From the NCBI GenBank assembly GCA_013362835.1, contig JABFVJ010000380.1, positions 1 through 9,508 of the forward strand: DNA of 9,508 bases. The letters run 5' to 3'. Origin of the DNA: Nonomuraea sp. (GTDB lineage Bacteria > Actinomycetota > Actinomycetes > Streptosporangiales > Streptosporangiaceae). The notes beneath the pieces are model-generated. The model did no database searches, was not told the DNA's origin, and was given only the letters and a program-made list of their open reading frames with translations. Numbering within the stretch: position 1 is the stretch's first letter; each line of letters opens with the position of its first letter. Positions 1 through 5,394 of the stretch are shown here, in pieces. Position numbers and translations under genes: made by a program.

Positions 1-401
1 ACGGCAGGACCGACCCCGACGTCTTCTACGAGGACTGGCTCGACGTCAAGGGGCTGCTGCGGGAGGTGCTCGAACCGCTGGAGCCGGGCGGGTCGGGGCG
101 GGTGCTGCCGGCCCTGTGGGACAGCGGCATCGATCGTGCCTATCGCCTGCCGTACGAGGAGCTGCCGCCGGGCGGGGTGGTGGTCGTCGACGGGACGTTG
201 CTGCTGGGGCGGGGGCTGCCGTTCGAGGTGAGCGTGCACGTGTGGCTGTCGGCGGGCGCGCTGGCGCGGGGCACCCCGGAGGACGAGCGGTGGCGGCTGC
301 CGGCCTATGAGCGGTACGAGCGCGAGGCGCGGCCACAGCAGGCGGCCGACGTCGTGGTCAGGGCCGATCACGCGGACCGGCTGGCCGTACTGGATGCTTG
401 A
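1..401 (+). CDS. Uridine kinase-like protein, C-terminal part (5' end outside window)
   Basis: The reading frame is open from base 3 to the TGA at 399-401, giving 132 residues of a protein that begins before the window. The visible part starts with GRTDPDVFYEDWLDV, continues through VVVVDGTLLLGRGLPF and ends in ARPQQAADVVVRADH. This pattern is familiar from the short actinobacterial proteins annotated as uridine kinase, which phosphorylate uridine or cytidine in pyrimidine salvage in the cytoplasm. The P-loop that would prove a kinase lies upstream and cannot be seen, so the name rests on recognition of the C-terminal half. The VVVVDGTLLL stretch fits the core strand and acidic residue of the P-loop kinase fold (inference). 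It reads in the same direction as the TrpB2 gene, which begins 30 nt downstream. An unrelated P-loop phosphotransferase is the alternative. Confidence 0.7.
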   Translation, partial: GRTDPDVFYEDWLDVKGLLREVLEPLEPGGSGRVLPALWDSGIDRAYRLPYEELPPGGVVVVDGTLLLGRGLPFEVSVHVWLSAGALARGTPEDERWRLPAYERYEREARPQQAADVVVRADHADRLAVLDA

Positions 402-425
402 CGGCTCGTACGGTCGGCGCAGACT
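398..425 (+). promoter_or_regulatory. Possible leaderless promoter of the TrpB2 gene
   Basis: TTGACG at 398-403 overlaps the stop codon of the kinase gene. CAGACT at 420-425 follows after 16 nt and ends 6 nt before the ATG at 432. That spacing would place the start point on or next to the ATG, and no clear Shine-Dalgarno sequence is visible. Cotranscription from the upstream gene is equally possible. Confidence 0.3.
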
Positions 426-431
426 GGGACG

Positions 432-1742
432 ATGATCCCCAGCAACTGGTACAACATCGTTCCCGATCTTCCCGCTCCGCCACCGCCGCCGCTGCACCCG
501 GGCACCAGGCAGCCCGTCGGGCCGGACGATCTCGCGCCGTTGTTCCCCATGGAGCTCATCGCCCAGGAGGTCAGCGGCGACCGTTACGTCCCCATCCCCC
601 GCGAGGTGATGGACGTCTACCGGTTGTGGCGGCCGACGCCGCTGATCAGGGCGCACCGGCTGGAGAAGGCGCTCGACACCCCGGCGAGGATCTACTACAA
701 GTACGAGGGCGTCTCCCCGGCGGGGTCGCACAAGCCGAACACGGCCGTCCCCCAGGCGTACTACAACGCCAAGGAGGGCGTACGGCTGCTGACCACCGAG
801 ACGGGCGCCGGGCAGTGGGGGTCGGCGCTCGCCTTCGCCTGTGCCCAGTTCGGAGTGGAATGCCAGGTCTGGATGGTCCGGGCCTCGTACGACCAGAAGC
901 CGTACCGTCGCTCGCTCATGCGCGTGTACGGCGCCACCGTGCACCCCAGCCCCTCTCCGCTCACCGGCGCGGGCAGCAAGGCGCTCGCCGACGACCCGGG
1001 CTCCCCCGGCAGCCTCGGCCTCGCGATCAGCGAGGCCGTCGAGGTGGCCGCCGCCTCCCCCGACGCCAGGTACGCGCTCGGCTCGGTGCTCAACCACGTC
1101 CTCATGCACCAGACGGTGATCGGCGAGGAGGCGCTCGCCCAGCTCCCGGAGCTGCCCGACCTGGTCATCGGCTGTACGGGCGGCGGCTCCAACTTCGCCG
1201 GCCTCACGTTCCCGTTCCTGCGCGAGAAGCTCGCGGGGCGCATCGGCACGGTGTTCCGCGCGGTCGAGCCGGAAGCCTGCCCGTCGTTCACCCGAGGCGT
1301 GTACGCCTACGACTTCGGCGACACCGCCGGCCTGACGCCGCTGCTCAAGATGCACACCCTGGGACATTCCTTCGTCCCCGACCCCATCCACGCGGGCGGC
1401 CTGCGTTATCACGGCATGTCTCCGCTGCTGTCCCACATGTACGAGCTGGGCCTGTTCGAGGCGGTCACCAGGTCCCAGAGCGAGTGCTTCGAGGCCGGGG
1501 TGCGCTTCGCGCGGACGGAAGGCATCGTCCCCGCCCCCGAGCCCACGCACGCGCTGGCCGAGACGATCGCCGAGGCGCTGCGCTGCAAGGAGAGCGGCGA
1601 GGAGAAGGTGATCCTGACCGCGCTGTGCGGCCACGGCCACTTCGACCTGGCCGCCTACGACCGCCATCTGGCCGGGGAGCTGACCGACTACGCGCTCCCG
1701 CAGGACCGCATCGACCAGGCGCTCACCGAGCTGCCCGGCTGA
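432..1742 (+). CDS. trpB2: TrpB2-type tryptophan synthase beta subunit-like PLP enzyme
   Basis: This 436-residue protein has the features of the stand-alone tryptophan synthase beta chain family TrpB2 (long form, TIGR01415-like), which joins L-serine and indole to make L-tryptophan using pyridoxal phosphate. The PLP lysine is K101 in GSHKPNTA (98-105). [10 protein letters not shown] (123-132) is the substrate-carboxylate loop in its TrpB2 form, with W where TrpB1 has H. The phosphate-binding glycine loop is CTGGGSN (248-254). The N-terminal extension [11 protein letters not shown] is typical of TrpB2. Near the C-terminus the usual SGHG motif reads CGHG (399-402), so a Cys replaces the Ser that contacts the PLP ring nitrogen in TrpB1. 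No trpA, trpC or trpD is nearby, so it probably works alone, for example in indole salvage (inference). The ATG at 432 has no clear Shine-Dalgarno sequence. A strong hairpin follows the stop. Confidence 0.9.
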   Translation: MIPSNWYNIVPDLPAPPPPPLHPGTRQPVGPDDLAPLFPMELIAQEVSGDRYVPIPREVMDVYRLWRPTPLIRAHRLEKALDTPARIYYKYEGVSPAGSHKPNTAVPQAYYNAKEGVRLLTTETGAGQWGSALAFACAQFGVECQVWMVRASYDQKPYRRSLMRVYGATVHPSPSPLTGAGSKALADDPGSPGSLGLAISEAVEVAAASPDARYALGSVLNHVLMHQTVIGEEALAQLPELPDLVIGCTGGGSNFAGLTFPFLREKLAGRIGTVFRAVEPEACPSFTRGVYAYDFGDTAGLTPLLKMHTLGHSFVPDPIHAGGLRYHGMSPLLSHMYELGLFEAVTRSQSECFEAGVRFARTEGIVPAPEPTHALAETIAEALRCKESGEEKVILTALCGHGHFDLAAYDRHLAGELTDYALPQDRIDQALTELPG

Positions 1743-1749
1743 GACGGCG

Positions 1750-1781
1750 GGGGTGGCCGCGAACAGGTCCGCGGCCACCCC
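1750..1781. terminator. Bidirectional hairpin terminator between trpB2 and bL37
   Basis: A perfect 12-bp inverted repeat (1750-1761 with 1770-1781) encloses an 8-nt loop. It begins 7 nt after the trpB2 stop and ends 3 nt beyond the stop of the opposing bL37 gene. There is no U-tract, which is common in high-GC actinobacteria. Its position suits termination in both directions. Confidence 0.8.
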
Positions 1782-1784
1782 GTG

Positions 1785-1862
1785 TCAGTTCGCGTTGGGC
1801 CGCTTGCCGTGATTGGCCTTCTTCTTCTTGCGTGCCCTGCCCTTGCGCGCGCGCTTGGCCAC
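1785..1862 (-). CDS. 50S ribosomal protein bL37 (25 aa)
   Basis: A tiny gene on the reverse strand with GTG start at 1862-1860 and TGA at 1787-1785. The product begins MAKRARKGRARKKKK and ends ANHGKRPNAN. It is almost entirely Lys/Arg with a conserved-looking ANHGKRPN tail, which matches my memory of bL37, the roughly 24-residue protein found in the large subunit of mycobacterial ribosomes and present across Actinobacteria. The gene has an excellent ribosome-binding site: reading the reverse strand, GGAGGTGA precedes the GTG by 5 nt (complement of 1868-1875). The start is fixed by this site, because in-frame extension upstream would run through it. The gene is convergent with trpB2, sharing the hairpin at 1750-1781, and divergent from deoR. 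At 78 bp it falls below most gene-finder cutoffs. The alternative is a chance basic peptide, made unlikely by the ribosome-binding site, terminator and motif together. Confidence 0.85.
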   Translation of the reverse strand: MAKRARKGRARKKKKANHGKRPNAN

Positions 1863-1941
1863 GGGGCTCACCTCCGGTCCGTCGGGTACGTGACCCTTCA
1901 AGCTCTCGCGTCCCAGGCGGTCGCACAAGCCATTCGACCGA

Positions 1942-1972
1942 GTCCTAACATTCCCCAACAAATCCGTGTCAT
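1942..1972 (-). promoter_or_regulatory. Candidate promoter of bL37
   Basis: On the reverse strand ATGACA (complement of 1967-1972) is followed 19 nt later by TAGGAC (complement of 1942-1947); shifting the second box to TTAGGA gives 18 nt. This would yield a leader of about 70 nt before the Shine-Dalgarno sequence. The -35-like box falls inside the inverted repeat proposed as the DeoR operator. Confidence 0.35.
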
Positions 1973-1982
1973 AATTTGGTGG
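1955..1982. promoter_or_regulatory. Candidate DeoR operator and promoter region of deoR-galT
   Basis: An inverted repeat with 8 of 9 positions paired (1955-1963 with 1974-1982, half sites close to CCAACAAAT and ATTTGGTGG) spans a 10-nt centre. It lies 21 nt before the deoR start in a notably A/T-rich patch. CATAAT at 1970-1975 could be the -10 box of deoR, so a bound repressor would cover it; no convincing -35 is visible. A further CCAACA/TGTTGG pair (1955-1960, 1987-1992) reuses the left half site. Autoregulation by the DeoR protein is the natural inference but is not shown by the sequence. Confidence 0.4.
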
Positions 1983-2003
1983 AATCTGTTGGAAGGGGTG
2001 GGC

Positions 2004-2783
2004 GTGCTCGCACAGCAGCGTCAGCAGACGATCCTCGAACGCGTGCGCAGCAGCGGCGGCGTCCGGGTCGCCGACCTCGTGCGCGAACTCGGCGTCTCCG
2101 ACATGACGATACGCCGCGACCTCGAAGTGCTCGCCGAACGCGGCTTGCTGGAGAAGGTGCACGGCGGCGCGACCGCCCTCGGCCCCGGATCGACCGAGGA
2201 GCCGGGTTTTACCGCCAAGTCCGCCCGCCAGCAGCAGGAGAAGGAGGCCATCGCGCGCCGCGCGGCCGGCCTCGTACGTCCCGGCACCGCCGTGGCGCTC
2301 TCCGCCGGCACCACCACGTGGGCGCTGGCCCACCATCTGATCGCCGTGCCCGACCTGACCGTGATCACGAACTCGATCCCGGTCGCCGAGGTCTTCCACC
2401 GCAACCCGCGCCCCGACCGCACGGTCGTGCTCACCGGCGGCGTACGCACGCCCTCCGACGCGCTGGTCGGCCCGGTGGCCGTGGCCGCGATCCGCCGCCT
2501 GCACGTGGACACGCTCTTCCTCGGGGTCCACGGCATGAGCCTGCGCGCCGGGTTCACCACGCCCAACCTGCTGGAGTCCGAGACCGACAGGGAGCTGGTG
2601 GCCGCGGCGCACCGGCTGGTGGTCCCCGCCGACCACACCAAGTGGAACACGGTCGGCATCAGCACGATCGCCGAGCTGACCGAGGCCGACGTGGTCATCA
2701 GCGACGCGGGGTTGCCCGAGGAAGCACGCACCGAGCTGGCCGAACGGGCCGGAGAACTGATCATCGCGGAGGGCACGTCTTGA
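2004..2783 (+). CDS. DeoR-family transcriptional regulator
   Basis: This 259-residue protein has the standard DeoR length and architecture. The N-terminal winged helix runs over about residues 5-55 (QRQQTILERV through SDMTIRRDLEVLAERG to KVHGGA), the classic DeoR signature. A C-terminal DeoRC sensor domain follows, with VALSAGTTTWALA as the phosphosugar-binding loop and later VVPADHTKW. These proteins usually repress sugar-catabolic operons and release DNA on binding a phosphorylated sugar. The start chosen is GTG at 2004, preceded by GGAAGGGG (1991-1998). An in-frame GTG at 1998 is inside that site, and the frame stays open further upstream only through intergenic DNA. The galT gene overlaps its stop codon by 4 nt, so a role in controlling galactose use is likely (inference). 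The operator candidate lies at 1955-1982. Confidence 0.9.
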   Translation: MLAQQRQQTILERVRSSGGVRVADLVRELGVSDMTIRRDLEVLAERGLLEKVHGGATALGPGSTEEPGFTAKSARQQQEKEAIARRAAGLVRPGTAVALSAGTTTWALAHHLIAVPDLTVITNSIPVAEVFHRNPRPDRTVVLTGGVRTPSDALVGPVAVAAIRRLHVDTLFLGVHGMSLRAGFTTPNLLESETDRELVAAAHRLVVPADHTKWNTVGISTIAELTEADVVISDAGLPEEARTELAERAGELIIAEGTS

Positions 2784-3850
2784 AGCGCACCATCACCCAC
2801 CTCGCCGACGGCCGGGAGCTGATCTACTTCGACCGGCGCGACGACGCCGACCGGAGCGCGATCGACCGGCGGGCGCTCGATCCGCGGCCGGTGGCCTCCG
2901 AGCTGCGCTACGACCCGCTGACCGAGGAGTGGATCGCGGTGGCGGGCCACCGGCAGACGCGGACGTTCCTGCCGCCGGCCGACGAGTGCCCGCTGTGCCC
3001 GTCGTCGGACACGCGGGCGTCGGAGATCCCGGCGTACGACTACGACGTGGTGGTGTTCGAGAACCGCTTCCCCTCTTTTTCCGGAAATTTTGGGACTTAT
3101 GCGGATGTCGGCGGGCTGAGTGAGGTCCGTCCGGGCGTGGGGCGGTGTGAGGTGATGTGCTTCACCTCCGAGCACTCCTCCTCCTTCTCCAAGCTCTCCC
3201 ACGACCGGGTGAAGCTGGTCATGGACGCCTGGGCCGACCGTACGGCCGAGCTGTCCGCGATCGAGGGCGTCGAGCAGGTCTTCTGCTTCGAGAACCGGGG
3301 CGAGGAGATCGGCATCACGCTCGCGCACCCGCACGGGCAGATCTACGCCTACCCCTACGTGACGCCGCGCACCAAACTCCAGCTCGGGGCCGCCTCGCGG
3401 CACACCGGCGGCAACCTGTTCGCCGACGTGCTGGCCGCCGAGCGGGCGGAGGGCACGCGGGTGATCGCCTCCAACGAGTTGTGGACCGCGTTCGTCCCGG
3501 CCGCCGCGCGCTGGCCGTTCGAGGTGCACGTGTATCCGCATCGGCAGGTGCCCGACCTCGCGGCGCTGTCGGACGAGGAACGGGCCGCGTTCGCGCCGCT
3601 GTACACCTCGGTGCTGCGGGCGCTGGACGCCTTGTTCGGGGTGGCGATGCCGTACATCTCGGCCTGGCACCAGGCGCCGGTGCGTCAGGGGCGTGAGCTG
3701 GGCTACCTGCACCTGGAGCTGTTCAGCATCAGGCGGGCGCCGGGCAAGCTGAAGTACCTGGCGGGGTCGGAGTCGGCGATGGGCGCGTTCGTCAACGACG
3801 TGCTGCCCGAGGAGGCGGCACGCATGTTGCGATCACGGATTGATCACTAA
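2780..3850 (+). CDS. galT: Galactose-1-phosphate uridylyltransferase
   Basis: GalT exchanges UMP between UDP-glucose and galactose 1-phosphate in the Leloir pathway. The 356-residue protein has the catalytic HPHGQ motif (183-187) with H185 as the nucleophile. Candidate zinc ligands are C70 and C73 (CPLC), H132 and H183, with spacing close to the E. coli enzyme. WHQAP (296-300), LHLELF (310-315) and KLKYLAGSE (323-331) are further family motifs. The start is TTG at 2780: GGAGGG (2768-2773) lies 6 nt upstream, and the TTGA overlaps the deoR stop, implying translational coupling. The upstream open frame lacks a start with a better site. No galE or galK adjoins. A stretch at about 3071-3106 uses A/T-rich codons (TCT, TTT, AAT, ACT, TAT) unlike the rest of the gene. 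No convincing terminator follows the stop. Confidence 0.93.
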   Translation: MKRTITHLADGRELIYFDRRDDADRSAIDRRALDPRPVASELRYDPLTEEWIAVAGHRQTRTFLPPADECPLCPSSDTRASEIPAYDYDVVVFENRFPSFSGNFGTYADVGGLSEVRPGVGRCEVMCFTSEHSSSFSKLSHDRVKLVMDAWADRTAELSAIEGVEQVFCFENRGEEIGITLAHPHGQIYAYPYVTPRTKLQLGAASRHTGGNLFADVLAAERAEGTRVIASNELWTAFVPAAARWPFEVHVYPHRQVPDLAALSDEERAAFAPLYTSVLRALDALFGVAMPYISAWHQAPVRQGRELGYLHLELFSIRRAPGKLKYLAGSESAMGAFVNDVLPEEAARMLRSRIDH

Positions 3851-3890
3851 TTGATTTCTCCTTAAAGTCGCATGACTCGTGATCTACCAC

Positions 3891-3896
3891 TAATAT
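3891..3896 (+). promoter_or_regulatory. Possible -10 box of the riboswitch transcript
   Basis: TAATAT stands in an A/T-rich pocket and would start transcription at about 3903, 22 nt before the riboswitch P1 helix. The region 17 nt upstream (TCGCAT, 3868-3873) is a poor -35 box, so the call is tentative. Confidence 0.35.
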
Positions 3897-3924
3897 CCCG
3901 ATAGGCACCGGCCGTAACGGTCGT

Positions 3925-4043
3925 TGCCGGCCTAATCCCGGGCGTGTTGCCCGGGAGCCGGGGACCCATCGCATCTGGGGTGAATCCGCGCTAGTGGTAG
4001 GGACAGCTCCCATGCCCGAACCCGTCAGCTAACCCGGCCGGCA
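3925..4043 (+). promoter_or_regulatory. Cyclic di-AMP riboswitch (ydaO-yuaA type)
   Basis: The segment carries the conserved ydaO signatures in order: GGGGACCC (3960-3967), GGGGTGAATCC (3977-3987), GGTAGGGA (3996-4003) and GCCCGAACCCGTCAGCTAACC, seen at 4014-4034. The closing helix P1 is a perfect 8-bp pair, TGCCGGCC (3925-3932) with GGCCGGCA (4036-4043). An internal stem, CCCGGGC/GCCCGGG (3937-3943, 3949-3955), has a 5-nt loop. In this family c-di-AMP binding usually lowers expression of cell-wall and osmotic genes, and in Streptomyces it precedes resuscitation-factor hydrolases. Here it precedes a secreted coiled-coil/peptidase-like protein. P1 ends immediately before the purine-rich Shine-Dalgarno (about 4044-4053) and there is no hairpin plus U-tract. 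Control of ribosome access is therefore more likely than an intrinsic terminator (inference). Confidence 0.88.
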
Positions 4044-4062
4044 GAGGGAGAGGAACAACCAC

Positions 4063-5016
4063 GTGGCGGCTTCGTCCCCCGCGAGTCTTGCCATCGGTCT
4101 CATCACCGCCACCGTCCTGCTCGCCCAGCCGGCCGCCGCCGCGGCCCCGCCCAAGCCGACCGAGGCGGAGCTGCGGGCCCAGCTCAAGCAGCTCAACTCC
4201 AAGGTCGACAAGCTCATCGAGAAGTACAACCTCAAGCGGGACGCGCTCGCCAAGGCCCAGCAGGCGGCCACGACGGCCCAGCAGCGGCTCGCCACGGCCG
4301 AGCAGACGCTGGCCACCGCCGAACGGCGGGTCGCCGAGATCGCCAGCATGCGTTACCAGAACGCCGACCCCTCGCTGCCGAGCTTCATGCTGCCGAGTTT
4401 CGGGGGCGGCGCGGCCGTGCTCGAACAGCTCACCGCCGAGCAGCAGGCCGTGGTCGACAGCGTGGGCCGGGCCCGCGACGACCGCAAGAAGGCCGCCGAC
4501 GCCGCCGCCGCGCTCACGGCCCAGATCAAGGCGGACACCGCCGAGGTCGCCGAGCAGCGCGACGACGCCGAAGACGTCATCGACGACATCAAGAAGAAGC
4601 TCCAGGACCTCGTGCCGTTCGGGCCCGGCAAGAACGCCAACGGCTCCTGGGCGCCCGAGCTGCCGTCCGGCTCGGACAACATCACCGCCCGCACGCGGCT
4701 GATGCGCGCGCAGGTGCAGAAGAACTTCTCGCTGCCGTACGAGGTGGGCTGCTTCCGCTCCGGCTCCAGCGGCGAACACCCGCTCGGCCGGGCCTGCGAC
4801 TTCATGATGAGCACCGGCGGCACCATGCCGAGCGCCGCCGACAATGCCCTGGGCGACCGCATCGCCGCCTGGGCCATCAAGAACAAGAGCAAGCTCGGCG
4901 TCAAGTACGTGATCTGGAAGCAGCGCATCAACCAGGGCTCAGGCTGGAGCGCCATGTCCGACCGCGGCAGCATCACCGAGAACCACTACGACCACGTGCA
5001 CATCTCGATGAACTGA
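4063..5016 (+). CDS. Secreted coiled-coil protein with ARB_07466/M15-like C-terminal domain (putative cell-wall hydrolase)
   Basis: This 317-residue protein starts at GTG 4063, 9 nt after the purine-rich GAGGGAGAGG (4044-4053); an in-frame stop at 4030-4032 excludes any earlier start. A hydrophobic segment (about 7-28, ending AQPAAAAA) should act as a signal peptide, although no Lys or Arg precedes it. Two Ala/Glu/Lys/Gln-rich coiled coils (about 33-96 and 120-183) resemble those of NlpC/P60 and septal-ring hydrolases. The C-terminal domain (about 207-317) has GEHPLGRACDF (H239, D246) and HYDHVHIS (H311, H313), the layout of an M15-type zinc peptidase; C230 and C245 could form a disulfide. 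An extracytoplasmic role in peptidoglycan remodelling is inferred and fits the c-di-AMP riboswitch in front. It could instead be a non-catalytic wall-binding regulator. It converges with the MmcQ gene with 19 nt between them. Confidence 0.82.
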   Translation: MAASSPASLAIGLITATVLLAQPAAAAAPPKPTEAELRAQLKQLNSKVDKLIEKYNLKRDALAKAQQAATTAQQRLATAEQTLATAERRVAEIASMRYQNADPSLPSFMLPSFGGGAAVLEQLTAEQQAVVDSVGRARDDRKKAADAAAALTAQIKADTAEVAEQRDDAEDVIDDIKKKLQDLVPFGPGKNANGSWAPELPSGSDNITARTRLMRAQVQKNFSLPYEVGCFRSGSSGEHPLGRACDFMMSTGGTMPSAADNALGDRIAAWAIKNKSKLGVKYVIWKQRINQGSGWSAMSDRGSITENHYDHVHISMN

Positions 5017-5035
5017 CCGGCACTGGGCGGAGGCG

Positions 5036-5389
5036 TCAGCCGTCGAGGCGGGCCGCCAGGGTCTTGGGGGCGATCCGGCGGTAGGCGTCGGCCACGATCT
5101 CCGCGACCTCCGCCCAGTCGACCTCCACGTCGAGGTAGACCCCCAGCCACCCCCGATGCCCCACGTACGGGGGCCGGAAGAACCGCTCCGGATCCTCGGC
5201 CACCAGCTCCTCCTGTACGCCCGGAGGCGCCGCGCACCAGAACGCCACCCGGTCGTCATGATGCCGGTCGGCGAACATGACGAACGTCTTCCTGTCCCTG
5301 ACGAACCAGGTGGGCTCGCCGTGGCTGAGCCGTTCGGTGGTCTCGGGCAGCGCCAGGCAGAGCGCGCGCAGCCGGTCGAGGGCGTCCAC
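5036..5389 (-). CDS. MmcQ/YjbR family protein
   Basis: This 117-residue protein contains the family motifs: LPETTERLSHGEPTWFV near the N-terminus, then KTFVMFADRH, AFWCAAPPG, a PPYVGHRGWLGVYLD core, and VDWAEVAEIVADAYR followed by APKTLAARL. The fold is CyaY/YjbR-like. Members are often called DNA-binding proteins, but their biological role is not established. The GTG start at 5389 lies 5 nt after the stop of the M50 protease gene on the same strand and lacks a good Shine-Dalgarno sequence, so translation probably depends on coupling. No other start codon is available nearby, since the frame upstream runs antiphase through the protease gene. No functional link to the protease is evident from the sequence. 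Confidence 0.88.
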   Translation of the reverse strand: MDALDRLRALCLALPETTERLSHGEPTWFVRDRKTFVMFADRHHDDRVAFWCAAPPGVQEELVAEDPERFFRPPYVGHRGWLGVYLDVEVDWAEVAEIVADAYRRIAPKTLAARLDG

Positions 5390-5394
5390 GGGGG

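Noticed and set aside
1782..2003. Extended deoR start at GTG 1782, adding 74 residues
   Set aside because: The extension is antisense to bL37, has no domain, and lacks a ribosome-binding site. Family length and GGAAGGGG support the GTG at 2004.
1785..2636. A 283-codon reverse-strand open frame across the 5' half of deoR
   Set aside because: Only its last 25 codons are real (bL37); the rest is antisense to the DeoR helix-turn-helix and sensor domain and shows no protein features. The strong Shine-Dalgarno sequence sits right before the short gene.
2021..3712. Long reverse-strand open frame of 563 codons under deoR and galT
   Set aside because: It is a by-product of high-GC codon use opposite two well-recognised genes; the translation is Arg/His/Gly-rich without motifs.
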